This document shows, one piece after another, positions 1 to 8,551 of a stretch of 64,000 nt of DNA. The notes below the pieces were generated by a model, which made no database searches, was not told where the DNA came from, and saw only the letters and a program-made list of their open reading frames with translations. A program made the translations under genes and the position numbers. Origin of the DNA: Rufibacter roseus (GTDB lineage Bacteria; Bacteroidota; Bacteroidia; Cytophagales; Hymenobacteraceae); assembly GCF_001647285.1 (NCBI RefSeq), contig NZ_LRML01000010.1, positions 1 through 64,000 of the forward strand. The letters are read 5' to 3'. Numbering within the stretch: the stretch's first letter is position 1; every line of letters begins with the position of its first letter.

Positions 1-30
1 CCTCTCTTTTTATAGGTGGTTCACCTAAGC

Positions 31-1521
31 TTATTTCATGGCTTTTAACTCTTTCAAACCATCAATCGCCGATACGTTGGCTGGGTCTAAAGCTTTTACT
101 GCTTCCCAGTGCTTGGTTGCATTGGCTTTGTCTTTCTTCAAGAAATAGTAGTAGGCTAAATAGTTGTTAGCAACAATCAGTTCCTTCTTATACTTCTCTT
201 GATCAGCTGAAGCCACTTCTATGAATTTCTCATAGTGAGGTTTAGCTAAACCTTCTTTAGTATCAGGGTCTAGGTTAGAATTCACTCTTGCTCTCCATAA
301 ATGGCCGTAGGCATAGGTAGGATTGCTGGTAGTGATTAGAGCATAAATGCTATCAGCTGTTTGATAGTCATCATTTAACTCGTGGGCAAAGCCGTAGTAG
401 AACAAATCAGTATTTGTTGGAGGCGTAGTGGCAAACTTAGCTTTGTACGCTTCTATGGCTTTAGGATAGTCTTTTACCGCTAAATACTGTTTGGTTAAAA
501 GGTCATCGTACAACGTGTTCTTAGGGTCAAGAGCTTTGGCCTTTGTGATGACAGCAATAGCTTCTTGCGGCTTTTTGTTTTCTACTAATATGTTTGCGTA
601 GTACTCGTAGTCAGAAGGTATTCTTTTTGACTCATCATACTTCTCAAAGTATTTAGTCATTGCCTGCAATGCTTTTTCATTCTGCTTTGTATCAAAATAT
701 GTGTAAGCAAGCAAACGGTTCATGGCTATGTTGTCTGGGTCAGCTTTCAACACACTTTGAATCTCGCTCATTGCCTTGTCATACTCCTTTGTCAGGTAAA
801 GGATTGAGGCGTATTTAGCGCGAGTAGCTGGCGTATTTTCAGCCAAAGACACATATTTTTTGATATACTCAGCACTCTTAGGGAATTGCTCAGCTCTGTA
901 ATACAGTTCAGCAAGTTCTAAGTAAGTAGGTGCAAAGTTAGGATTGGCAGCTATAGCAGCTTCTAAATTTTCATTAGCAGCTTTAAAGTTACGTGACTGC
1001 ACGTACAAACGACCCTTTTTGTAATAAGCTTCGGCATTTTTGCTATCTAGGTTAATGGCTTTGTCATAGTTAGCCATGGCCTTGCCGCCGTCTACATTCT
1101 TATTGTTCAGATAGGCGTCACCTAACAATAAGTAAGCTTTAGCGTTTTTAGAATCTTTGGCTACCGCATCTTCCAATACTTTGATAGCATAAGTTAGGTC
1201 TTTGATTTCCTGATTTAGATAGGCTTCACCAATCTTCACCATTAAATCAGCGTCTTTGCCTTTTGACTTTTTAATAGCCTGATCAAAAAGCTGCTGAGCT
1301 TCAGAAAGCTTGTTCTGTTTTAAGGCGGCTATGCCTTGGCTTACCAACGCTTCCGCGTCACTTTTTTGGTCTGCCAGGGCTGAATATACTAGGGGAGATT
1401 TTGCAGCTACTAGAAATTCTACTTCACTAGAACGCAGCCCACCTGTTGCGTGTGCTGAGATTCCAGCAGTCGAAAAGAAGGCGGCTGCTAAAACTCCATA
1501 CGTTTTCCAGTTCTTAATCAT
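31..1521 (-). CDS. Exported tetratricopeptide-repeat protein
   Basis: This 496-residue protein starts with a signal peptide (hydrophobic stretch LAAAFFSTAGISAHA at about residues 10-25), so it should act in the periplasm or at the outer membrane. From about residue 55 to 480 it is built of TPR units, with recurring patterns such as AKAYLLLGDAYL, AEAYYKKGRLY and APTYLELAELYY. TPR stacks are protein-interaction scaffolds and no catalytic motif is visible. It follows the PstS-like lipoprotein gene by 39 bases on the same strand, which suggests co-transcription downstream of the TonB system genes. The binding partner is unknown. A role in envelope assembly or in substrate delivery to the TonB machinery is inference from position only. 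Confidence 0.9.
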   Translation of the reverse strand: MIKNWKTYGVLAAAFFSTAGISAHATGGLRSSEVEFLVAAKSPLVYSALADQKSDAEALVSQGIAALKQNKLSEAQQLFDQAIKKSKGKDADLMVKIGEAYLNQEIKDLTYAIKVLEDAVAKDSKNAKAYLLLGDAYLNNKNVDGGKAMANYDKAINLDSKNAEAYYKKGRLYVQSRNFKAANENLEAAIAANPNFAPTYLELAELYYRAEQFPKSAEYIKKYVSLAENTPATRAKYASILYLTKEYDKAMSEIQSVLKADPDNIAMNRLLAYTYFDTKQNEKALQAMTKYFEKYDESKRIPSDYEYYANILVENKKPQEAIAVITKAKALDPKNTLYDDLLTKQYLAVKDYPKAIEAYKAKFATTPPTNTDLFYYGFAHELNDDYQTADSIYALITTSNPTYAYGHLWRARVNSNLDPDTKEGLAKPHYEKFIEVASADQEKYKKELIVANNYLAYYYFLKKDKANATKHWEAVKALDPANVSAIDGLKELKAMK

Positions 1522-1560
1522 TGGTTATGGTTGTTAATGGTAGTAAAACTTGTTAAAATC

Positions 1561-2511
1561 TTATTCTGGTCTTAGCCCTATCAGCCTAACAGGCATAGAT
1601 GCCGGCACTAAACCAGACTTTAAAATAATTCTTTGGCCTTTATCGCCAGTTACAAAAGATGCAAAACCTGTGCCAAGTCCTGCACGTGCTTCTTTGCTTA
1701 TTATAAAAACCTCTCTTCGCAATGGATAAGTTCCTTGAAAGAGATAGGCTTGGTATGGCTGAACAAAATCATCTGGTGAAGTGGGGTTGCTTTTAGCACT
1801 TACTCCAACCACATTTATCTTTTTTAGAAAATTAGTTGCAGTACTGTCATCACGGTCACTAATCCAGTTTACTCCAATCACTCCTATAGCATTGCGGTTC
1901 TGAGCCACATAGTCTACCAGGCTGCTGTTAGATTTTGAGGCATAAACGTTTGCTGGCAGAGGTTGGTTATGGTTGATAGAGTCAACAATGTATCTGGAGG
2001 TGCTAGAGTTGCTGTTATCAAACACAATGGTGATGGGTGCATCAGGAGATTTCGGATCTAATTGATTCCATTTTGTCACCTTACCGGTGAAAATCTCCTG
2101 CAGCTGCTGTACTGTGAGGGTGGTGTCTCTATTTTCCTTGTGAACAATCAACGCTACTCCGTCTACGGCTATTTTGGTGGCTCTGGGAGTAAGCTTCTGT
2201 TTTGCCAGTTCCTCTGTTTCCTGTTGGGTGAGCTGACGGGTTAAAACGGCAAATCGAATAGTGTCATTCAATAAATCCTGCACAACCTGTCCTTCTGGCT
2301 TATAGCCTGCCTCAATGCTCGCGTTCTTATAGATATTCTCAAACGTATGCACCTGAGACTCAAAAATAGGGGCAAACGTTTCATCAACGCTAATTCTAAT
2401 ATGCCCTGCAGTTGGTGTGTCTACTACTCTGCCAGATTGGTTGCAGGCAGAGAATATTAGTATGGTGCAGGCTGCTAAAAGGCAGCTATATAGTGTAGGA
2501 ACTTTAATCAT
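1561..2511 (-). CDS. PstS-like substrate-binding lipoprotein
   Basis: The 316-residue product has a lipoprotein signal peptide (LLAACTILIFSAC, lipobox FSAC, with the lipidated Cys near residue 23), so it is probably membrane-anchored on the periplasmic side. The body resembles the phosphate ABC transporter substrate-binding (PBP2, PstS-like) family. Visible signs are the opening strand IRISVDETFAPIFE, the segment GVALIVHKENRD, a TVQQLQEIFTGKVTKWNQL motif typical of PstS-like proteins, and a Ser/Thr-rich loop SNSSTSRYIVD where such proteins bind an oxyanion. No pstC, pstA or pstB lies nearby. Its start overlaps the preceding 83-residue ORF by 8 bases, implying translational coupling. The ligand (phosphate or other) is not established by sequence. 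Confidence 0.85.
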   Translation of the reverse strand: MIKVPTLYSCLLAACTILIFSACNQSGRVVDTPTAGHIRISVDETFAPIFESQVHTFENIYKNASIEAGYKPEGQVVQDLLNDTIRFAVLTRQLTQQETEELAKQKLTPRATKIAVDGVALIVHKENRDTTLTVQQLQEIFTGKVTKWNQLDPKSPDAPITIVFDNSNSSTSRYIVDSINHNQPLPANVYASKSNSSLVDYVAQNRNAIGVIGVNWISDRDDSTATNFLKKINVVGVSAKSNPTSPDDFVQPYQAYLFQGTYPLRREVFIISKEARAGLGTGFASFVTGDKGQRIILKSGLVPASMPVRLIGLRPE

Positions 2512-2755
2512 TTCGCCTATTTTTTTTAAAATATTGTTGATAAGTTCTTACAAATCTAATAAAACCATAGAAAAGGAGCATTCCGCCTATTATAATTTTA
2601 TACTGCTTTGGCAACGTCAACTGGTTTTCGCCTGCTAATAATACGTACAAACCAAAGCAAAAGTATATAAGCACTATAAACAGAGAGATATACTTCATGA
2701 CGCTATTTTGCTGTTCTTTGGGGCGGCGTGGTTCGGGTCTTCTAGAGTAACTCAT
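2504..2755 (-). CDS. Small two-helix membrane protein
   Basis: An 83-residue protein with a basic, Pro/Arg-rich N-terminus (SRRPEPRRPKEQQ). Two hydrophobic segments follow: about residues 20-42 (MKYISLFIVLIYFCFGLYVLL) split from about 52-68 (YKIIIGGMLLFYGFIRFV) by a short loop, and the tail is basic. No family with a defined function is recognised. It sits between tonB and the PstS-like gene and overlaps the latter by 8 bases (stop at 2504, next start at 2511), so it is very probably a real gene that begins a unit with the PstS-like and TPR genes. A strong terminator separates it from tonB. Both termini are predicted to be cytoplasmic by the positive-inside rule. Confidence 0.7.
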   Translation of the reverse strand: MSYSRRPEPRRPKEQQNSVMKYISLFIVLIYFCFGLYVLLAGENQLTLPKQYKIIIGGMLLFYGFIRFVRTYQQYFKKNRRND

Positions 2756-2817
2756 GATATATGTGGCTTGGGGTAATCAATTGCTCCTATTCAGTAGACA
2801 GAGCAGGAGCAGATAAG

Positions 2818-2869
2818 AAAAAAACTCCGGAGACGGACCTTCTTTGAACGTCTATCTCCGGAGTTTTAA
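2818..2869 (-). terminator. Rho-independent terminator after tonB
   Basis: Read on the minus strand, an inverted repeat with arms CTCCGGAG (extended by GTCT/AGAC pairing) is followed directly by a run of seven T. It lies just downstream of the tonB stop codon and ends the exbB-exbD-exbD-tonB transcript, so the next gene either has its own promoter or depends on readthrough. Confidence 0.8.
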
Positions 2870-2884
2870 ATAAAGTCAATGAGC

Positions 2885-3712
2885 TTACTTGATCACGATA
2901 CGGTAAGGTACTGTGTATTTTACAGATACTTTACGACCATTCTGCTCACCAGGATTCCATTTTGGCATGCTCTTGATAACCCGGATAGCTTCTTCATCTA
3001 AGCCATAACCAAGTTTCTTAAGCACCTCAATGTTGCTGATTTCACCAGTAGGACCAACTACGAAAGAAAGTACTACTGTTCCTTCAGCACCGGCACGCTG
3101 CGCAGCAGACGGAATCCGGAATTTATCGCTGAGGTATTTGAACATGGCTGCTTGTCCACCAGGGAACTCAGGCATTTTCTCTACCGCAATGTAAACTTTT
3201 GGCTCTTCAAAAACTTCCTGTACTGGACCAACCGGACCTTTACCACCTTCAATACCTTCTAGGGTAGGTGGTGCAGTTGGGTCACCTTTTACAGTTTCTG
3301 TTCCAGCATCAGTTTTCTGAAGCTCTTTTACATCCGGAATCTCTTCCTTCACCACTTCTTCGTCCTTCTTCACTACCGGCGGGGTAAACTTTACAGTTGA
3401 CCGTACGGGCGGTGGTGGTGGTGGTGCGTCTGGTGGTGGTGGTGGCGGTGGAACAATTTTCTCTACGGAAGGCGGCGCTGCTAAGTCTACCACCTTTACC
3501 ACTGGAGCTTTTATAACTTTTTCTTCGTCTTTGAACAAGCTTTGAATTAAAGGAATGCTCAAGCCTAAAACAAAAAGTACAATGGCTGCAATGGTTGCTC
3601 GCGTTACGTGCTTATTATAAAGCTTGCGGAGCATGTAAGCACCATACTCTTTGTTACGGCCTTCAAAGACCATATCATCCAAAGAGGCGGTGGCTAAATA
3701 TTTACTATCCAT
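2885..3712 (-). CDS. tonB: TonB energy transducer
   Basis: This 275-residue protein couples the inner-membrane proton motive force to outer-membrane TonB-dependent transporters. The cytoplasmic N-terminus (about residues 1-38, with the Bacteroidota motif FEGRNKEYGAYMLRKLY) precedes a single membrane helix at about 40-60. A Pro-rich periplasmic spacer follows (PPPPPPPDAPPPPPP near residue 90) and then a TonB C-terminal domain over about the last 95 residues (MPEFPGGQAAMFKYL, EGTVVLSFVVGPTGEI, MPKWNPGEQNGRKVSVKYTV). It is the last gene of the exbB-exbD-exbD-tonB operon, with a 3-base gap to the upstream exbD. The order and domain layout match the canonical Bacteroidota TonB system. Confidence 0.96.
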   Translation of the reverse strand: MDSKYLATASLDDMVFEGRNKEYGAYMLRKLYNKHVTRATIAAIVLFVLGLSIPLIQSLFKDEEKVIKAPVVKVVDLAAPPSVEKIVPPPPPPPDAPPPPPPVRSTVKFTPPVVKKDEEVVKEEIPDVKELQKTDAGTETVKGDPTAPPTLEGIEGGKGPVGPVQEVFEEPKVYIAVEKMPEFPGGQAAMFKYLSDKFRIPSAAQRAGAEGTVVLSFVVGPTGEISNIEVLKKLGYGLDEEAIRVIKSMPKWNPGEQNGRKVSVKYTVPYRIVIK

Positions 3713-3715
3713 TTG

Positions 3716-4246
3716 CTATTCTCCTCCTTCTGCTTTTCTAAGTAAACCAGCGTCTGCGTTGTCAAGTTTCACCACAGCATATTTCTGTGTACCGGTAATG
3801 CTCATCTCGTCAAGAATATCAACAAGATTTTTGTATGTAGAGGTTTCATCCGCTTTTATAAGCACAACCAGGTTAGGGTTGGCACGGGTAGATTCTACTA
3901 ACGTCTTTCTGATGCCGTTGGCTGACCAATCACTTTCTTCTACTTCAGGAATAGCGCCAACATTAGGCTGGTGCAAGCCACGGTAATAGAAAATACGGTT
4001 GTCTCCTCCAAGCAAAACAGTAAAAGCATTTGATGCTTTCAATTCATTTTGCTGGTCTTCTGTCTTTGGCTTCACCGGCATGTTGATTTCCATAACCTGC
4101 GGTTTGGCCAGTGTAGTGGTCATAACGAAGAAGGTAAGCAGTAGAAAGCCTAAGTCTACCAGTGGGGTCATGTCCACTTTGGTAGAGGCTTTTTTGGCCC
4201 GTTTTTTACCTCCTTCGTCGCCGCCTTGCGGTTGTATTTCTGCCAT
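3716..4246 (-). CDS. exbD: ExbD/TolR biopolymer transport protein (second copy)
   Basis: A 176-residue ExbD/TolR family protein with one N-terminal membrane helix (VDLGFLLLTFFVMTTTL, about residues 29-45). The helix is preceded by the conserved DMTPLVD motif, whose Asp is the proton-coupling residue of the ExbB-ExbD motor. The remainder is a small periplasmic domain. It is shorter than the upstream ExbD, and the N-terminus is rich in Gly/Lys (GGDEGGKKRAKKASTK). It is separated from tonB by 3 bases and from the other exbD by 15 bases, so it belongs to the same operon. Two exbD genes per operon are common in this phylum and may form a heteromeric motor. Confidence 0.95.
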   Translation of the reverse strand: MAEIQPQGGDEGGKKRAKKASTKVDMTPLVDLGFLLLTFFVMTTTLAKPQVMEINMPVKPKTEDQQNELKASNAFTVLLGGDNRIFYYRGLHQPNVGAIPEVEESDWSANGIRKTLVESTRANPNLVVLIKADETSTYKNLVDILDEMSITGTQKYAVVKLDNADAGLLRKAEGGE

Positions 4247-4261
4247 TTTCTTATCCTTTCG

Positions 4262-4867
4262 TTATAGGTTACGAGGTTTCGCTTCCATGTCTGTTACAAG
4301 ATTAAAACGGTTGATGTTTTTATCTTGTAAGATGTCAATTACACGACCAGCAACTGGATAACCTGCACTTCCGTCTCCTTTGATGGCTACTACAGACTGT
4401 GGATTAGCATAACGGGCTTGCAATACCCAATCACCTAATTCATTTCTGGCAGAATCAATAGGAATACCCGGCTGCTGGAATCTTTTCTGTTCTTCGGCGC
4501 TCAGGTTCAAAAACGATTTAAGCTGCGAAATAGGAACTCCAAAGGAGCCAAGCGTAGCAAAAACTTGTCTTTCTTCTTCTGTGAAACCCACTCCATACTT
4601 AGAACTGATATTGTCTATCAGTCTCAGTTTAGTTTTTTTGTCGTCTACTCCAAAGAATACCCGCTCATCGTTACCAATACTAATAGTAATAACGTTAGCG
4701 TCTGGCATTTTGATTTCAGAGACCGAAGACGGCGTATCCACCACCAGCACTTCCTCTGGTGCGAACTTCGAAATAAGCATGAAGAACGTTACCAGAAGGA
4801 ATGCCAAATCCACCATAGGAGTCATGTCCAGGGATGGAGAGGTTCTATGTATTTTTACTTTAGGCAT
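4262..4867 (-). CDS. exbD: ExbD/TolR biopolymer transport protein (first copy)
   Basis: A 201-residue ExbD/TolR family protein. The motif SLDMTPMVDLAFLLVTFFM (about residues 12-30) holds the conserved membrane Asp used in proton translocation. A periplasmic domain follows, longer than in the neighbouring copy, with an insertion around residues 70-130 (FGVDDKKTKLRLIDNISSKYG onwards). It lies 26 bases downstream of exbB and 15 bases upstream of the second exbD. Together with ExbB it should form the inner-membrane motor that energises TonB. The insertion is a visible difference between the two paralogues and may set their different positions in the complex (inference). Confidence 0.95.
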   Translation of the reverse strand: MPKVKIHRTSPSLDMTPMVDLAFLLVTFFMLISKFAPEEVLVVDTPSSVSEIKMPDANVITISIGNDERVFFGVDDKKTKLRLIDNISSKYGVGFTEEERQVFATLGSFGVPISQLKSFLNLSAEEQKRFQQPGIPIDSARNELGDWVLQARYANPQSVVAIKGDGSAGYPVAGRVIDILQDKNINRFNLVTDMEAKPRNL

Positions 4868-4893
4868 TTTAATTTCCTTCTAACAAGGTTCAA

Positions 4894-5748
4894 TTAAACA
4901 GTTCTGTTGTTGTCAGTGTGCTGAGCAGCATATGTTTGGATGATGCTGTAAGAAGCCTCATCAATGCTGTAAGTCAACGCGTCTATTTTGCTTGTAAAGA
5001 AGTTATAAGCAATAATAGCGATAGCAGATCCAGTTACACCAAGAGCCGTGTTGATCAAGGCCTCAGAGATACCGTTTGCCAGCTGAGTTGCATCTGGAGC
5101 ACCAGTTGCAGTTGCAAGGGCCGCGAATGCCTTAACCATACCCAATACTGTACCAATAAGACCTACCAGAGTAGAAACTGAGGCAATAGTAGATATGATT
5201 ACCAGGTTTTTCTCAAGAATTGGCAATTCAAGGGCGGTAGCTTCTTCAATTTCTTTCTGAATAGCCAATATACGCTGATCCTTAGTCATGCCATGCTCGT
5301 TGTGCATTTCCTGGTACTTCAGCAAACCAGCTTTTACCACATTGCCTACTGATCCTTTTTGCTGATCACAGATAGCAATAGCGCCGTTTACATCACCCAC
5401 GTTCATTTTCTGGCGTACGCTGCGTACAAACGCCTCTAAGCCTTTGCTTCCTTTTGCTTTGCTGATAGTTAAATAACGCTCAATAGAGAACGTGATAACC
5501 AAAATGTTAATAGCAATAAGAATAGGTACAATAAATCCACCTTTGTAAACCTGACCCAAATAGTTGCCTGGTAGTGGGTGGTTAGCGTTGTCATTGCCTT
5601 CAAAGTTGGCGGGGTTACCCAAAATAAACATATAAATCAAAACAGCGGCTATAAGGGCCACCGGAATTACGATGCTTGCAAACATTGAGCCTGCTTTGCC
5701 TTCTTTCTTTACTGGTGTTGCAGATGCAGGTGCACTCTTTTTTTCCAT
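4894..5748 (-). CDS. exbB: ExbB/TolQ/MotA-type proton channel protein
   Basis: This 284-residue inner-membrane protein is the proton-channel partner of ExbD in the TonB motor. The N-terminus is Lys/Ala rich, followed by a helix (IVIPVALIAAVLIYMFIL, about residues 25-43), a second at about 75-93 (FIVPILIAINILVITFSIERY), a cytoplasmic stretch, and the diagnostic MotA_TolQ_ExbB core. That core is the helix pair around residues 180-260 (LVIISTIASVSTLVGLIGTVLGMVKAF, then ISEALINTALGVTGSAIAIIAYNFF). It is the first gene of the operon. The 239-base region upstream is AT-rich and should hold the promoter, but I could not find a convincing TTG/TAnnTTTG pair there. Confidence 0.95.
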   Translation of the reverse strand: MEKKSAPASATPVKKEGKAGSMFASIVIPVALIAAVLIYMFILGNPANFEGNDNANHPLPGNYLGQVYKGGFIVPILIAINILVITFSIERYLTISKAKGSKGLEAFVRSVRQKMNVGDVNGAIAICDQQKGSVGNVVKAGLLKYQEMHNEHGMTKDQRILAIQKEIEEATALELPILEKNLVIISTIASVSTLVGLIGTVLGMVKAFAALATATGAPDATQLANGISEALINTALGVTGSAIAIIAYNFFTSKIDALTYSIDEASYSIIQTYAAQHTDNNRTV

Positions 5749-5987
5749 CGGTTCTAAAAATTTAGGTTTAGTTGTTGTGTTTGTTGTAAAAAAATAAATG
5801 GTTAAAAACTTAAATGCTCATTTTGTAAAGATAATTCCATTTTGGGACTAGCCACCTGATTTTATTTTTACACTTTATGAGCAACGTAAATACAAGCCTA
5901 GGGATTTAAACGCATAAAATCAAATTTCATCTTAAAATTCATTAGAAAACTTTAATTAGATATTGATATAGTTTAAAATTTACTAAT

Positions 5988-6797
5988 TCATAGTTTTTTG
6001 GCTTCATTCCAGTAGGCATCCATTTCTGCCAATGTCATCTCCTGTAAATTCTTGCCGTCTCTGCTGGAAGCCTGCTCCAAATATTGAAATCTTTTTATGA
6101 ATTTCAAGTTTGTTTTTTCAAGCGCCTCTTCTGGGTTTAAATCCAGAAAGCGGGCAAAATTGATCAAACAGAAGAGTACATCGCCTAGTTCATCGGTGGC
6201 TTTTGCTTTGTCTTCTGCTGTCAATTCAGACTTATTGAATTCTGCTTTAAATTCACTTAGCTCTTCTTCTACCTTTTCCCATACCTGTGATTGGTTCTCC
6301 CAATCAAATCCAACACCGCGGGCCTTTTCCTGAATGCGCATGGCTTTCACTAAAGAGGGGAGTGAAGCAGGAACGCCTGCCAGTACAGATTTATTGCCTT
6401 CTCTTAACTTCAGGCTTTCCCAATTTTTTTTAACTTCTTCCTCCGTGTCAGCTTTGGCTTCTCCGTATATATGCGGGTGCCGGAAAATCAGTTTGTCGCA
6501 CTGCGCATTCAATACATCTGCTAAGTCAAAAGCACCTTGTTCTGCCGCTATCTTGGCGTAGAAAGTAAGGTGCAGCATGACATCGCCCAGTTCTTTCTTT
6601 ATCTCGGGTAAATCTTCCTTTAAAATAGCGTCAGAAAGCTCATAGGTTTCCTCAATGGTGAGGTGACGCAGGCTGGCCATGGTTTGCTTTCGGTCCCAAG
6701 GGCACTTTTCGCGCAACTCGTCCAGAATGTCCAGCAGCCGGTTAAAAGCTTCCAGTTGTGCTTTCCGGGGCTGGGGGGCTGCTGATTGGTTTTCCAT
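5988..6797 (-). CDS. mazG: Nucleoside triphosphate pyrophosphohydrolase MazG
   Basis: This 269-residue cytosolic enzyme hydrolyses NTPs to NMP plus pyrophosphate, cleaning the nucleotide pool or modulating ppGpp. Two MazG domains are visible. The N-terminal one (about residues 15-115) starts with LREKCPWDRKQT and carries the metal-binding LTIEETYELSDAI and EIKKELGDVMLHL helices. The second (about 150-260) has EEELSEFKAEF and ATDELGDVLFCLINFARFL. The length matches full-size MazG. A -7 element (TATCTTTG) ends only about 5 bases before the ATG, so the transcript may be leaderless. It is transcribed away from glmM. Confidence 0.95.
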   Translation of the reverse strand: MENQSAAPQPRKAQLEAFNRLLDILDELREKCPWDRKQTMASLRHLTIEETYELSDAILKEDLPEIKKELGDVMLHLTFYAKIAAEQGAFDLADVLNAQCDKLIFRHPHIYGEAKADTEEEVKKNWESLKLREGNKSVLAGVPASLPSLVKAMRIQEKARGVGFDWENQSQVWEKVEEELSEFKAEFNKSELTAEDKAKATDELGDVLFCLINFARFLDLNPEEALEKTNLKFIKRFQYLEQASSRDGKNLQEMTLAEMDAYWNEAKKL

Positions 6798-6801
6798 TAT
6801 G

Positions 6802-6809
6802 CAAAGATA
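6802..6809 (-). promoter_or_regulatory. Putative -7 element of mazG
   Basis: On the minus strand TATCTTTG matches the Bacteroidota -7 consensus TAnnTTTG exactly. It ends 4 bases before the mazG ATG, so the transcription start would fall at or next to the start codon. No good -33 TTG was found at the usual spacing. Confidence 0.45.
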
Positions 6810-6946
6810 AAGGGAATGTTAGTAAATCGATTGCATAGTTTCTTTTCTTAATAAATTGGTAACAACAGTCTTGGTGTTTTTACCTCTAATTCTATTCACT
6901 AAGATTCTTTTTACGTAGTGGTGGAAGAGTGGCAAACCACCCTTTG

Positions 6947-6979
6947 TTGCAATATATCATCCTGTTTTTACTAGTTTTG
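6947..6979 (+). promoter_or_regulatory. Putative glmM promoter
   Basis: TTG at 6947-6949 (part of TTTGTTG) and TAGTTTTG at 6972-6979 are separated by 22 bases and match the Bacteroidota sigma factor consensus. The predicted 5' UTR is only about 14 bases, which leaves no room for a regulatory leader or ribozyme. Confidence 0.55.
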
Positions 6980-6999
6980 TGTGATTAAAGAGAAGAAGC

Positions 7000-8394
7000 G
7001 TGGCATTAATAAAGTCTATTTCCGGAATTAGAGGTACTATTGGAGGTGAAGCTGGTCAAGGGCTTACCCCTGTAGATGTAGTAAAATTTACAGCCGCTTT
7101 TGGCTCTTGGGTGCAGCAAACCACCAACATCAATACTATAGTAATTGGTCGTGATGCCCGCCTTTCTGGCGAGATGGTAAGCCGTTTGGTGGCGGCCACC
7201 CTGCAGGGCCTTGGCATTGATGTGATTGACCTTGGTTTGTCTACCACCCCAACGGTAGAGATGGCGGTACCTGCAAAAAAAGCAGGCGGTGGTATTATTC
7301 TCACGGCCAGCCATAACCCAAAGCAGTGGAATGCTTTAAAGCTCCTGAACCAACACGGTGAATTTATCAATGATGCCGAGGGTAAACTGGTACTGGAGAT
7401 TGCTGAGCAGGAGTCTTTTCAGTTTGCCGAGGTGAATAAACTAGGCAAATACAGACAGTCAGACAAGTTTCTGAAGAAGCATATAAAAGCCATTCTTGAT
7501 TTGCCTTTGGTAGATGTGGAGGCCATAAAAGCCGCCAATTTTAAAGTAGTGGTAGACGCCGTGAACTCCAGCGGAGGTTTTGCGGTACCTATGCTTCTGG
7601 AAGAATTGGGCGTGAGCCAAATAGAGAAATTATACTGCGAGCCCGACGGTAATTTTGCCCATAACCCTGAGCCACTGCCTGAAAATTTAGGCGAGATTGC
7701 CCGCGTAATGGAGAAAGGCAGCTTCGATTTAGGTATTGTGGTTGACCCAGACGTAGACCGCCTTGCCTTGGTGAACGAAGATGGCAGCATGTTTGGTGAA
7801 GAGTACACCTTGGTTGCTGTAGCCGACTATGTGTTGAAAAACAATCCTGGCAATACCGTGTCTAACCTTTCTTCTACTCGTGCGCTGCGCGATGTGACAG
7901 AGAAAGCCGGCGGCACCTACTATGCCTCGGCGGTAGGAGAGGTGAACGTGGTAAACATGATGAAAGCCCAGAACGCAGTCATTGGCGGCGAGGGCAACGG
8001 AGGTATTATTTACCCAGAGCTGCACTACGGACGTGATGCCTTGGTGGGCATTGCCCTGTTCCTGTCGCATTTGGCTAAATCTGGCCTGCGCATGTCTACC
8101 TTGCGTTCTAAATACCCTAGCTACTACATCTCAAAAAATAAAATTGAATTAACGCAGGGCATTGATGTAGACGCCATTCTGGAGAAGGTGCAGAAGCAGT
8201 ATGCCAAGCAGCCTATCAATACCATTGACGGGGTTAAGATTGAGTTTGACAAAGAGTGGGTGCACCTGCGCAAATCTAACACAGAGCCAATCATCCGTAT
8301 TTATGCTGAGTCAGACAGCCTCTCTACCGCTGACCATTTGGCTAATAAAATCATTGGAGACATCAAGGAAATAATTTCCGATAAATCAGAATAG
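7000..8394 (+). CDS. glmM: Phosphoglucosamine mutase
   Basis: This alpha-D-phosphohexomutase of 464 residues should interconvert glucosamine-6-phosphate and glucosamine-1-phosphate for cell-wall UDP-GlcNAc synthesis. The start is GTG at 7000, preceded by the purine-rich AGAGAAGAA. The catalytic phosphoserine loop is LTASHNPKQWNALK (Ser near residue 104). The Mg-binding loop is DPDVDRLA (near residue 250), the sugar-binding loop is GGEGNGG, and the C-terminal phosphate-binding loop is RKSNTEPIIRIYAE. Related phosphomannomutase/phosphoglucomutase enzymes cannot be fully excluded, because substrate preference is hard to read from motifs. The length and the SNTEP loop fit the GlmM-type annotation usual in this phylum. 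Confidence 0.88.
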   Translation: MALIKSISGIRGTIGGEAGQGLTPVDVVKFTAAFGSWVQQTTNINTIVIGRDARLSGEMVSRLVAATLQGLGIDVIDLGLSTTPTVEMAVPAKKAGGGIILTASHNPKQWNALKLLNQHGEFINDAEGKLVLEIAEQESFQFAEVNKLGKYRQSDKFLKKHIKAILDLPLVDVEAIKAANFKVVVDAVNSSGGFAVPMLLEELGVSQIEKLYCEPDGNFAHNPEPLPENLGEIARVMEKGSFDLGIVVDPDVDRLALVNEDGSMFGEEYTLVAVADYVLKNNPGNTVSNLSSTRALRDVTEKAGGTYYASAVGEVNVVNMMKAQNAVIGGEGNGGIIYPELHYGRDALVGIALFLSHLAKSGLRMSTLRSKYPSYYISKNKIELTQGIDVDAILEKVQKQYAKQPINTIDGVKIEFDKEWVHLRKSNTEPIIRIYAESDSLSTADHLANKIIGDIKEIISDKSE

Positions 8395-8417
8395 TTGATT
8401 CTTCCTGATCACTTAAG

Positions 8418-8465
8418 AATTCTGTTTTAGGGCTACTTTTATAAAAGTAGCCCTAAAACAGAATT
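8418..8465. repeat. F1 palindromic repeat
   Basis: A perfect 48-base palindrome with arms built on CTGTTTTAGGGCTACTTTT and its complement. It lies 23 bases after the glmM stop codon, so it can serve as its terminator. It is the most symmetrical member of the F1 family. Confidence 0.85.
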
Positions 8466-8511
8466 TCTTTTTAAAGCCACGCCATACTAAAGCGGTTGAC
8501 GGAAAATAACT

Positions 8512-8519
8512 TAATTTTG
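8512..8519 (+). promoter_or_regulatory. Putative -7 element of the Cys-leader/desulfurase unit
   Basis: TAATTTTG matches TAnnTTTG exactly. A TTG at 8496-8498 is only 13 bases upstream, so the -33 element is weak. Transcription would start near 8526, placing the Cys-rich leader ORF at 8552 within the 5' UTR. Confidence 0.4.
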
Positions 8520-8551
8520 AACCCGAATCTGCTCAGATAAATCTGAAAGCT

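Noticed and set aside
6947-7000. glmS-type ribozyme or long regulatory leader before glmM
   Set aside because: The predicted promoter leaves a leader of only about 14 bases, too short for a riboswitch.
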